A program made the position numbers and the translations under genes. Below are positions 17,171-24,010 of a DNA stretch of 26,873 nucleotides, piece by piece. The stretch lies in the IMG/VR virus record IMGVR_UViG_3300017743_000097, positions 1 to 26,873 of that record, one strand, 5' to 3'. Each line of letters opens with the position of its first letter. Within the stretch, counting starts at the first letter, position 1. The DNA is from a virus. A model generated the notes under the pieces. That model worked only from the letters and a program-made list of their open reading frames with translations, had not been told where the DNA came from and ran no database searches.

Positions 17171-19702
17171 ATGAATACAAAAATGTCAGAATTGATGTCC
17201 GAAGATTTGACAACTTTTATGGTTGGTGATATCTTACAAGAGGCAAAAATTAAAAAGGTAATTGGAATCTATCCCGGTAGATTTCAACCTGCTGGCATTC
17301 ACCACTATAAGACATATAAGTGGTTAGATGGAAAGTTTGACGAAGCATGGGTTGCTACAAGTGATAAAACAGATTCAACAAAAAGTCCATTGAATTTTAA
17401 AGAAAAGAAAATGATATGGACAAAACATGGTGTAAAAAAAGTTGTAAAGGTAAAAAACCCATATGTGTGTGAAGAGTTGTTAAAAAAATACGATCCAAAT
17501 ACAACTGCTGTTATTTATATATTTGGAGAAAAAGATGCAGGAAGACTTAAAACTACAAAAGCAGATGGATCACCTGCATATTATCAGTCGTATGATAAAA
17601 ATAAAAATAACTTAAAACCATTTGGTGAACATGGATATTTCATAGTTGCTCCTCATGTCAGTATAAAGGTTCTTGGTAAAGAAGTAAGTGGAACAAGGAT
17701 TCGTGATTTGCTTGGTTCACCAAAACATGACAATATGACTAAAACCCAAGCATTTGAAGAATTATTTGGGTGGTACGATGAAAAAATATTTAATTATCTT
17801 ACTAAAAAGTTTGGAACACTTTTTGAAAACGAAGAGTTATTTGAAAGTTTCTTGTATGAATATCCTAAGTTTGAAAATCTTGTTAACGAAATAAGTACAA
17901 TATCTGCACTTAGTGCTTCACTTGTAGATGATGGTCCTGCGGGTTATTTTCCAAAACAATCATATGAAACTCACACAAAAAATCGTGCTGAACAACTTGG
18001 ATATGAGTTGCTTGATTATGTTGTTGATAAAAACGGTAAAGGAAGAAATTCAGATTATAGAGAATGGGGTGATTATGCAGGACCTGTACCGGCAGTTTCA
18101 TTTTATCCTGCCGGAGATATTGATGTGGGAACTCCCACCAACCAAATTGATACTGACAAATCATTGTCAGCACATGACCAATATAAAAACTTTATTTCAA
18201 AGGTTGCTGAAACTGCTGGATACAAGTTAGTAGATTTTGTAGGTTCTGAAAAGTCAATTAGAAAAAGAGATGAAAAGGGTAACGAGAATTTAAAATCTGG
18301 AAACACAATTGATGCATCAAAAGAAGATAAATCAGGAGATGAAGAAATAGAAAAAGGTGTAGATGGTCATTCTATAAAAGAATCGATAGAATCAATAGTA
18401 AACGATTATGTAGAATTAATTACGGAAGGAGGTGCAGCTGGTCACATGAGTCATCCGTTTGATGATAAAGATTTAACTTTTGCTGATTTAAAAGAAATGA
18501 TTCGTAGGTCGTTGGCAGGAGAACTTAATGTTGAAAAAGAAGTTACCGAAAAATTAGATGGTCAAAATTTGATGTTTTCTTGGAAAGATGGAAAGTTGGT
18601 CTCGGCGAGAAATCAAGGTCATTTAAAAAACGCAGGTGCAAATGCTCCCGATGTAACTGCATTTGAAAGTATTTTTTCGGATCGTCCTGAAAACATTCGT
18701 GACGCATTTGTAAGTGCAGTAAAAGATTTAGAGTCGGCAATTTCAAAGTTATCCGATGCACAAAAACATAAAGTATTTAAAGAAGGTGAACGATTTATGA
18801 ATATAGAGGTGATGACACCTGCAACACAGAATGTTATTCCTCAAAATGTAGATATGTTGGTTTTCCACGGAACACAAGCATACGATTCTGCCGGAAAACC
18901 AGTTTCAGAAGATTCGGATGGAAACGATATAACAGGTGAATTAAAAGATTCTGCTCGTATGTTAAGTGGAATGCTCAAACAAATCAATGCAGATGTTCAA
19001 AGTCGGTATTCGTTGAACGCACCTATTGTCGTGGAACTTCCTAAAAGTAAAACATTCGGTGATTCTTTTAAAAAATACTCTGCGATGCTTGATAAACTTA
19101 AAAAAGAATTTAAATTAAAAGACAATGATAAAGTAATGAAGTATCACGATGCATGGTGGAGAAATCTTTTGAATAAGCAACAAAGCAAATTAAAAGAAAT
19201 ATTTCCTGCAAAGGTATATGAAGCACTTATAGGTCGTTGGGCATATAACGATAAATCAAACAAAATTACAACGATACGAATGGACTTATCTGAACAACCC
19301 AAGTTAAAAGATTGGGTTAATAAATTTGAAAAGGAAGATATCGTAAAACAATTTGAAACAAATATGTGGCCGTTTCAATTCATATTTTTGAAACTTGGAG
19401 CAGAAGTTCTGCAAAATGTTAAAGGATTTGTGGCTGCTGGAGGTAGTGATGATATAGCAAAAGCACTCGACGCACACACCAAAACTTTAAAAGCAAAAAA
19501 GATTAGTTCGGTGGAATCTCCTGAAAAGTTTAAAAAGGATATTGCAAAACTCTTCAAAAACCTTGATAGATTAACTGCAATTGGTGGAACAAAAGCAATC
19601 GCACCAAGTGAAGGTGTGGTATTTCAATACAAAGGTGGGACATATAAACTAACAGGAACATTTGCTCCTATAAATCAAATTATGGGAATAATGAGGTTTT
19701 AA
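17171..19702 (+). CDS. Fusion of NMNAT-like nucleotidyltransferase and ligase-like covalent nucleotidyltransferase
   Basis: 843 residues. Residues ~28-215 are a cytidylyltransferase/NMNAT-like domain: IGIYPGRFQPAGIHHYKTYK (31-50; the usual second His-Gly-His is altered to a GIHHY form) and the family's SGTRIR motif (173-178). Residues ~235-400 are a charged linker. From ~400 to the end is a ligase-type domain that begins GGAAGHMSHPFDD and carries motif I EKLDGQN with candidate nucleophile Lys461, a motif III-like FMNIEVMTP (542-550), motif IV SEGVVF (813-818) and motif V TYKLTG with Lys826. Covalent nucleotidyltransferases with these motifs (DNA/RNA ligases, capping enzymes) form a lysyl-NMP intermediate. 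Plausible roles are NAD synthesis or recycling coupled to nucleic-acid sealing. The fold assignments are reasonable; substrate and coupling are inferred. Confidence 0.72.
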   Translation: MNTKMSELMSEDLTTFMVGDILQEAKIKKVIGIYPGRFQPAGIHHYKTYKWLDGKFDEAWVATSDKTDSTKSPLNFKEKKMIWTKHGVKKVVKVKNPYVCEELLKKYDPNTTAVIYIFGEKDAGRLKTTKADGSPAYYQSYDKNKNNLKPFGEHGYFIVAPHVSIKVLGKEVSGTRIRDLLGSPKHDNMTKTQAFEELFGWYDEKIFNYLTKKFGTLFENEELFESFLYEYPKFENLVNEISTISALSASLVDDGPAGYFPKQSYETHTKNRAEQLGYELLDYVVDKNGKGRNSDYREWGDYAGPVPAVSFYPAGDIDVGTPTNQIDTDKSLSAHDQYKNFISKVAETAGYKLVDFVGSEKSIRKRDEKGNENLKSGNTIDASKEDKSGDEEIEKGVDGHSIKESIESIVNDYVELITEGGAAGHMSHPFDDKDLTFADLKEMIRRSLAGELNVEKEVTEKLDGQNLMFSWKDGKLVSARNQGHLKNAGANAPDVTAFESIFSDRPENIRDAFVSAVKDLESAISKLSDAQKHKVFKEGERFMNIEVMTPATQNVIPQNVDMLVFHGTQAYDSAGKPVSEDSDGNDITGELKDSARMLSGMLKQINADVQSRYSLNAPIVVELPKSKTFGDSFKKYSAMLDKLKKEFKLKDNDKVMKYHDAWWRNLLNKQQSKLKEIFPAKVYEALIGRWAYNDKSNKITTIRMDLSEQPKLKDWVNKFEKEDIVKQFETNMWPFQFIFLKLGAEVLQNVKGFVAAGGSDDIAKALDAHTKTLKAKKISSVESPEKFKKDIAKLFKNLDRLTAIGGTKAIAPSEGVVFQYKGGTYKLTGTFAPINQIMGIMRF

Positions 19703-19703
19703 A

Positions 19704-20552
19704 ATGGAACTTGGCGAAAAAAAATTATCACGGGCTGCACGAAGAAAATTATCAATAGCAGCTAAAAGAACTGCGAAGAAAAAAGCAAAAAAACGTGCGT
19801 TAATGAAAAAACGACCAAAATCTCCAAAGAAAATAAAAGCAGCTGCCGAGAAGGCTGCAAAAAACTTGTTGGTCAAGAAAATTACAGGTGGCCAATCTTA
19901 CGCAAATTTATCTTTAAGTCAAAAACAACAAGTTGATAAAAAAATTGACGCAAAAAAAGGTTTAATTTCAAGAGTTGCAAGAAAAATGATGCCTATAATA
20001 AAAAAGAAAGACCGAGAAAGACTTAAAAAAGTAAGAAGTCAAAAAGAAAATTTAATGATTGAAAACCATAAGGTTTTGACACTTAGTGTAAATGGATCAC
20101 AACCTGAAGTTTCTGCTTTTGAAAAAGATGGTAGAATATTACCTTATGTTTTTAAAACAAGAGATGACGCAAAAAAGCACTGTAAAAAAGTCGGTGGAAA
20201 ACCTTTTGAGTCAATGGATACTGGAAAGTTTTATGTAGAATTTACAAAAATAGATGGACCTAATGATATGAATGAAAACGAAGAAGATGTAAAAGAATTA
20301 AAAGCAATGCTAGATATTGCAAAAATGCTTAGTGATAAAAGTCCATACTTCAAAGGTCGTGGTAGCAAAAAAGAATATATCAAAATGCTTGTTCACAAAA
20401 TACGGAAGTTATCAGAAGCAAAAAAGCAAAAGTTAATGACAAAAATGGACGCATATAAAAAAGTTCGCAAAGAAACATTACCTAAAAGCAGACCAATGAA
20501 AAGTAAAAAAACATACGACAGAAAAGATTTTAAAAAGGGTAAATACGACTAG
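19704..20552 (+). CDS. Very basic Lys-rich protein, function unknown
   Basis: 282 residues. The first ~60 residues are an almost continuous Lys/Arg/Ala helix (SRAARRKLSIAAKRTAKKKA and on), reminiscent of histone-like or DNA-condensing tails, followed by a helical segment ending LISRVARKMMPIIKKKDRER. Residues ~115-180 form a more ordinary domain (VLTLSVNGSQPEVSAFEKDG; a DAKKHCKKVGG helix). The C-terminus is again basic. Similar basic proteins occur in marine T4-like phages near terminase genes, but I know of no proven function. Non-specific DNA binding, for example inside the head, is a reasonable inference. It follows the ligase fusion by one base. Confidence 0.72.
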   Translation: MELGEKKLSRAARRKLSIAAKRTAKKKAKKRALMKKRPKSPKKIKAAAEKAAKNLLVKKITGGQSYANLSLSQKQQVDKKIDAKKGLISRVARKMMPIIKKKDRERLKKVRSQKENLMIENHKVLTLSVNGSQPEVSAFEKDGRILPYVFKTRDDAKKHCKKVGGKPFESMDTGKFYVEFTKIDGPNDMNENEEDVKELKAMLDIAKMLSDKSPYFKGRGSKKEYIKMLVHKIRKLSEAKKQKLMTKMDAYKKVRKETLPKSRPMKSKKTYDRKDFKKGKYD

Positions 20553-20563
20553 ATCAATTTTAT

Positions 20564-20995
20564 ATGCAGATCACAATCAACCTTTGGCTAAATATGAAAA
20601 AGTTAAACGGAAATTTTTATTTAAAGATAGAAGAAGCGGAAAAGGAAATTGATTCGGTTAAAAAACTTTTTCATTCTTCTTATCACAAAACAATTCCAAA
20701 AAGAATTAAATATATAGATTTAGATTTTGCAGAAAAGGTTCAAGACGAATCAAAAAATTTGATATTATCATTGAATTACTTGTACGGTTATGGTGAACTT
20801 TATACAAGTGTAAAGGCAATTATACAAAAAATAATGGAAAGATTTCGTGACCATTCTATGTGTGATAATAATTTGTTTTTTATGCAATATGATTTAACAG
20901 ATACGGAAAGAAAGAAAAAAAGGTTGATGTACGAGAATTTCTTAATAAATGTTTTTTATGAAGAGTGTATTGATAAACTTAAAAAATTAACATAG
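20564..20995 (+). CDS. Unknown small helical protein (143 aa)
   Basis: Not recognised. The frame gives 143 residues from ATG 20564; an in-frame ATG at 20594 (MKKLNGNFYLK) would give 133 and may be the true start, since the first ten residues look unrelated to the rest. Neither has a Shine-Dalgarno. The protein is predicted helical and charged, with pairs of Lys-rich turns (TERKKKRLMYENF) and no membrane segment or catalytic motif. Located two genes before the large terminase, where T4 has small head-completion and terminase genes; this position alone does not justify a name. Confidence 0.65.
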   Translation: MQITINLWLNMKKLNGNFYLKIEEAEKEIDSVKKLFHSSYHKTIPKRIKYIDLDFAEKVQDESKNLILSLNYLYGYGELYTSVKAIIQKIMERFRDHSMCDNNLFFMQYDLTDTERKKKRLMYENFLINVFYEECIDKLKKLT

Positions 20996-21006
20996 TATTT
21001 GACAAA

Positions 21007-21648
21007 ATGTCAAAAAAATGGAATAATAAGGTTATGGCTAAAATGGATAAAGACGATTTAAAATACGTAATCGGTAGATCACGTAAGTTGTTCAAAGGAG
21101 AAGAACTCCCCAAAGTACATGGTTATGAAGGAGAGGTTGAAGAACTTGTTATTCGTCAACCGGGTGAAATATGGACAGACAAAGACGGAAAAGAGTGGAA
21201 GCAGGTTGGTTCTAATTCAAAAGTAAGAACCGAAACACTCATGGATAAGGTTAGAAAATCACTTCGTCAGTGTCCTTCTTGTAATACTGACATGGACCCG
21301 TCTTATTTGAATAAAAGAATGATGGCAATGCGTGGAATGTGTTTTGATTGCGTACATGAGTACGAACAGAAACTAAAAGATGAAGGTAAATATGAAGCAT
21401 ACGAAAAAAAGACCATGCTTGAAAATGAACTTAGTTTTTTGAACGACACTAAATCAAAATTAGTTGAATCAAAAGAGCATATTATAAATGATCCTAAATT
21501 TTTAAACGAAGATGGTTCTTTGGAGCAATGGAATATTCCAAATAAAGAAGAACTTATGAAAGATTTAGAATCAGATTTAAAAGAACTCGAAACAAGACTT
21601 TCTGAAGTCGAGGAAAATCTGACTGAGTATGCAGACATGAAATTTTAA
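21007..21648 (+). CDS. Zinc-finger and coiled-coil protein upstream of the terminase
   Basis: 213 residues. Central C-x2-C ... C-x2-C zinc-ribbon-like motif: Cys89/Cys92 in CPSC and Cys112/Cys115 in CFDC, 19 residues apart. N-terminal part includes GEIWTDKDGKEWKQVG (53-68). The C-terminal ~85 residues are an acidic coiled coil (ELMKDLESDLKELETRLSEV, 172-191). It occupies the position of the small terminase (gp16) relative to gp17 in T4, and a coiled coil fits an oligomeric DNA-recognition subunit, but gp16 has no zinc ribbon and no sequence match is visible, so this is only a suggestion. A terminator overlaps its stop codon, separating it from the terminase. Confidence 0.72.
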   Translation: MSKKWNNKVMAKMDKDDLKYVIGRSRKLFKGEELPKVHGYEGEVEELVIRQPGEIWTDKDGKEWKQVGSNSKVRTETLMDKVRKSLRQCPSCNTDMDPSYLNKRMMAMRGMCFDCVHEYEQKLKDEGKYEAYEKKTMLENELSFLNDTKSKLVESKEHIINDPKFLNEDGSLEQWNIPNKEELMKDLESDLKELETRLSEVEENLTEYADMKF

Positions 21649-21676
21649 AAGTTTCAACGATACCTTGAAACTTTTT
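21647..21676 (+). terminator. Intrinsic (rho-independent) terminator
   Basis: A perfect 11-base-pair inverted repeat (AAAAGTTTCAA at 21647-21657 and TTGAAACTTTT at 21665-21675) with a 7-base loop is followed by T and an AT-rich tract. The stem overlaps the stop codon of the upstream gene. It is the only strong terminator hairpin I found and marks the boundary between the kinase/ligase group and the packaging genes. Confidence 0.8.
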
Positions 21677-21700
21677 ATATTATAGAAAATTAAATACATA

Positions 21701-21709
21701 TATATTTAT
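21701..21709 (+). promoter_or_regulatory. Candidate late promoter element TATATTTAT before the terminase
   Basis: TATATTTAT ends 5 bases before the ATG at 21715 and follows the terminator above. The 5-base spacing is the same as at the giant structural gene, and again no Shine-Dalgarno is present. Confidence 0.55.
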
Positions 21710-21714
21710 CCTTA

Positions 21715-23316
21715 ATGGCAGATGGACAGAAAATGCCCTTAAGGGAAATAATAAAACAAGAGTATACAGAGTGTTTAAAATCACCTGTGTACTTTATGAA
21801 AAAATATTGTAAAATTCAACATCCCACTCTTGGTACAATACCGTTTCACTTGTATGAATTTCAAGAACGAACATTAGAGAGTTTTAAAGAAGAACAATTT
21901 AATGTTGTTCTTAAGGCAAGGCAGATGGGAATATCTACATTGGTATCTGGATATGCTTTGTGGTTAATGACTTTTTTCACAGATAAATCTATTTTGTGTA
22001 TTGCTATCAACCAAGAAACTGCTAAAAATATTGTTACCAAAGTAACTCATATGTCAGAACATTTACCAAGTTGGTTACGCAGTGAATGTACTGAAAAAAA
22101 TAAATTAAGTATGCGTTTTAAAAACGGAAGTAGTATTCGTGCAGCTTCAAGTAGTGTAGATGCTTCTCGTTCGACTTCGTTGAGTTTACTCATTGTGGAT
22201 GAGTGTGCGTTTATTTCAAATATGGAAGATATATGGACTGCATCTCAATCAACGATCACCACCGGTGGTCGTTCTATATTATTATCTACTCCAAATGGAA
22301 TTGGTAACTTCTTTCATAAAACGTGGGTCGGATCGATGGACGGATCGAATGATTTTAATCCAATCAAATTACATTGGGATTTACATCCAGATCGAGATCA
22401 AGAATGGAGAGACTTACAAACCAAACTGTTAGGAGATAAAGATGCAGCCCAAGAATGTGACTGCGACTTTATCAGCAGTGGTCGTTCAGTTATCGATGCG
22501 GACTTGATAGATTGGTATAAACAAAATATGATGAAAGAACCAGTTGAAAAACGAGGAGCAAATAAAGAATATTGGTTATGGGAGTATCCAAATCACAGTA
22601 AAGACTATGTAGTCGCTGCTGACGTTGCTAGGGGTGACGGTCGTGATAAAAGTGCGTTTCATGTTTTTGATGTAGAAGGTGTAAGACAAGTAGCAGAATT
22701 TAAAGGTGATGTAGAGACGAAAGACTTTGGTAATTTATTGGTAGCAGTTGCAAGTGAATTCAATGGTGCTTTATTGGTTGTAGAAAATGCAAATATTGGA
22801 TGGGCAGTTCTTCAGCAAATTATAGATAAAGGGTATCCAAATTTATATTATACTCAACGTGACTTTCAATACATAGACGAATTCTCACAACACACTAATA
22901 AATTAAATCGTCTCGATAAAAAGCAAGTACCTGGATTTACTACATCAATTAAATCAAGACCTCTTATTATCAGTAAAATGGAAACATACATACGAGAAAA
23001 AGAAGTTGAGATTTTTTCGGAAAGAACACTTGACGAAATGTTTACATTTATTTGGAACGGTCAAAAGGCAGAAGCAATGCAAGGATATAATGATGATTTG
23101 GTAATGAGTTTATGTATATCATTATGGGTAAGAGATACTGCATTGCGGTTTAGTTCCGAAAATATTGAAACACAGAAATCATTATTTGATTATATGGGAT
23201 CAACCACAAATATGAATGCTGGATCGAATTATCGTCATACCGGATTAAATTCTAATCCTTATGAAATGAAGAATCCACATGGAGGTACAGAAAACTTGGA
23301 ATGGTTACTTAAATAA
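21715..23316 (+). CDS. 17: Terminase large subunit (gp17-like)
   Basis: 533 residues; the ATP-driven motor and nuclease that packages DNA into the prohead through the portal. Visible motifs: variant Walker A KARQMGIST (67-75), Walker B LLIVDE (158-163, with catalytic Glu163), coupling motif LLSTPNG (189-195), and the RNase H-like nuclease with Asp303 (AADVARGDG), Glu357 (LVVENAN) and Asp460/Asp461 (YNDDLVMS). Order and length are close to the T4 gp17 family (T4 gp17 is 610). The N-terminal PFHLYEFQERTLESF adenine-side segment is also present. It is followed after a short gap by a lipoprotein gene and then the portal. The start directly after a terminator and promoter motif suggests an independent late transcript. 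Confidence 0.95.
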   Translation: MADGQKMPLREIIKQEYTECLKSPVYFMKKYCKIQHPTLGTIPFHLYEFQERTLESFKEEQFNVVLKARQMGISTLVSGYALWLMTFFTDKSILCIAINQETAKNIVTKVTHMSEHLPSWLRSECTEKNKLSMRFKNGSSIRAASSSVDASRSTSLSLLIVDECAFISNMEDIWTASQSTITTGGRSILLSTPNGIGNFFHKTWVGSMDGSNDFNPIKLHWDLHPDRDQEWRDLQTKLLGDKDAAQECDCDFISSGRSVIDADLIDWYKQNMMKEPVEKRGANKEYWLWEYPNHSKDYVVAADVARGDGRDKSAFHVFDVEGVRQVAEFKGDVETKDFGNLLVAVASEFNGALLVVENANIGWAVLQQIIDKGYPNLYYTQRDFQYIDEFSQHTNKLNRLDKKQVPGFTTSIKSRPLIISKMETYIREKEVEIFSERTLDEMFTFIWNGQKAEAMQGYNDDLVMSLCISLWVRDTALRFSSENIETQKSLFDYMGSTTNMNAGSNYRHTGLNSNPYEMKNPHGGTENLEWLLK

Positions 23317-23325
23317 TAAAAAACA

Positions 23326-23334
23326 ATCAGGAGA
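23326..23334 (+). promoter_or_regulatory. Ribosome binding site
   Basis: The sequence TCAGGAGAT, about 8 bases before the ATG at 23342, is a good Shine-Dalgarno. It fixes the lipoprotein start at 23342 rather than at the upstream in-frame ATG at 23279, which lies inside the terminase gene. Confidence 0.7.
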
Positions 23335-23341
23335 TAACAAC

Positions 23342-23950
23342 ATGAAGAAAACGCAGAATATACTCATAGCAATAGTATTACTATTTTTTACAGGAGGATG
23401 TGCAACACAATCCTTACTACCGACTCAAGGAGTATATACTGAGTCTTCTTTTGAAACTTATACACAAGTTGAAAATGTTGTTAACGAAATTGTAATCGGT
23501 AAAACAAAATACTCTGATTTAATTGAAATGGGTCTTGATTTGGAAAATATGCCGAATGTGAAACGACTTACTTATCTTGATGTAATGAGTAGATTTAAGT
23601 TGGATAGTCCATCACGTTTTACTTTATTCAATAAAATTGAATTACCGAATGGAGTACTCAAAACTCTGGCTGCAAGAGAAGGTGGTCTTGCATACGAAAT
23701 AAATTTGGAAAGATTAAAGAATCAAAGAGAAGGAAGTGTGTTTTTAGATATGCTTAATTTTAGAAAAACCATTCATACCACCGGCTGGCAAATAAGCATA
23801 TTGATTCTTATTGTAGATGATACAGTTGAATACGTATTGTATTCAGGTGAAAAAAATATAGATAAAATGGAAAAGGAAAAAAATCCACTAGGTCCATTTC
23901 AAGGATTTGATGGAGGTGATATAATTGGAGCAGCCAGTGAACTCAATTAA
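23342..23950 (+). CDS. Putative lipoprotein between terminase and portal
   Basis: 202 residues from ATG 23342. A typical type II signal peptide: MKKTQ, hydrophobic NILIAIVLLFF, then lipobox TGGC with lipidated Cys20 (numbering from this start). The mature part is soluble and mixed alpha/beta, with NEIVIGKTKYSDLIEMGLD and later ISILILIVDDTVEYVLYSGE and an NPLGPFQG segment. The first of these resembles the SmpA/BamE lipoprotein rhythm (V..I..GKT...DL...G), but I would not assign the family. It would be exported and anchored to the host membrane. Known phage lipoproteins include superinfection-exclusion and lysis (Rz1-type) proteins; it is too long for Rz1. It is placed in a head-packaging operon with no obvious functional link, so it may be a host-derived accessory gene. 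Confidence 0.75.
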   Translation: MKKTQNILIAIVLLFFTGGCATQSLLPTQGVYTESSFETYTQVENVVNEIVIGKTKYSDLIEMGLDLENMPNVKRLTYLDVMSRFKLDSPSRFTLFNKIELPNGVLKTLAAREGGLAYEINLERLKNQREGSVFLDMLNFRKTIHTTGWQISILILIVDDTVEYVLYSGEKNIDKMEKEKNPLGPFQGFDGGDIIGAASELN

Positions 23951-23959
23951 TATATTAGT

Positions 23960-23988
23960 TTGACAAATACATATATATTTAATAAGAT
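23960..23988 (+). promoter_or_regulatory. Possible promoter region of the portal gene
   Basis: TTGACA (23960-23965) is a perfect -35 hexamer, with TAAGAT (23983-23988) 17 bases on as a weak -10. A TATATTTAA variant of the recurring motif overlaps at 23974-23982, and a TATTTATA follows at 23993-24000, ten bases before the portal ATG. More than one promoter class may act here. All signals are short and the region is AT-rich. Confidence 0.4.
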
Positions 23989-24010
23989 CAAGTATTTATA
24001 AAGTTATATC

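Noticed and set aside
23279-23341. Longer form of the lipoprotein starting at 23279
   Set aside because: It would overlap the terminase and bury the signal peptide; the Shine-Dalgarno and lipobox fit the start at 23342.
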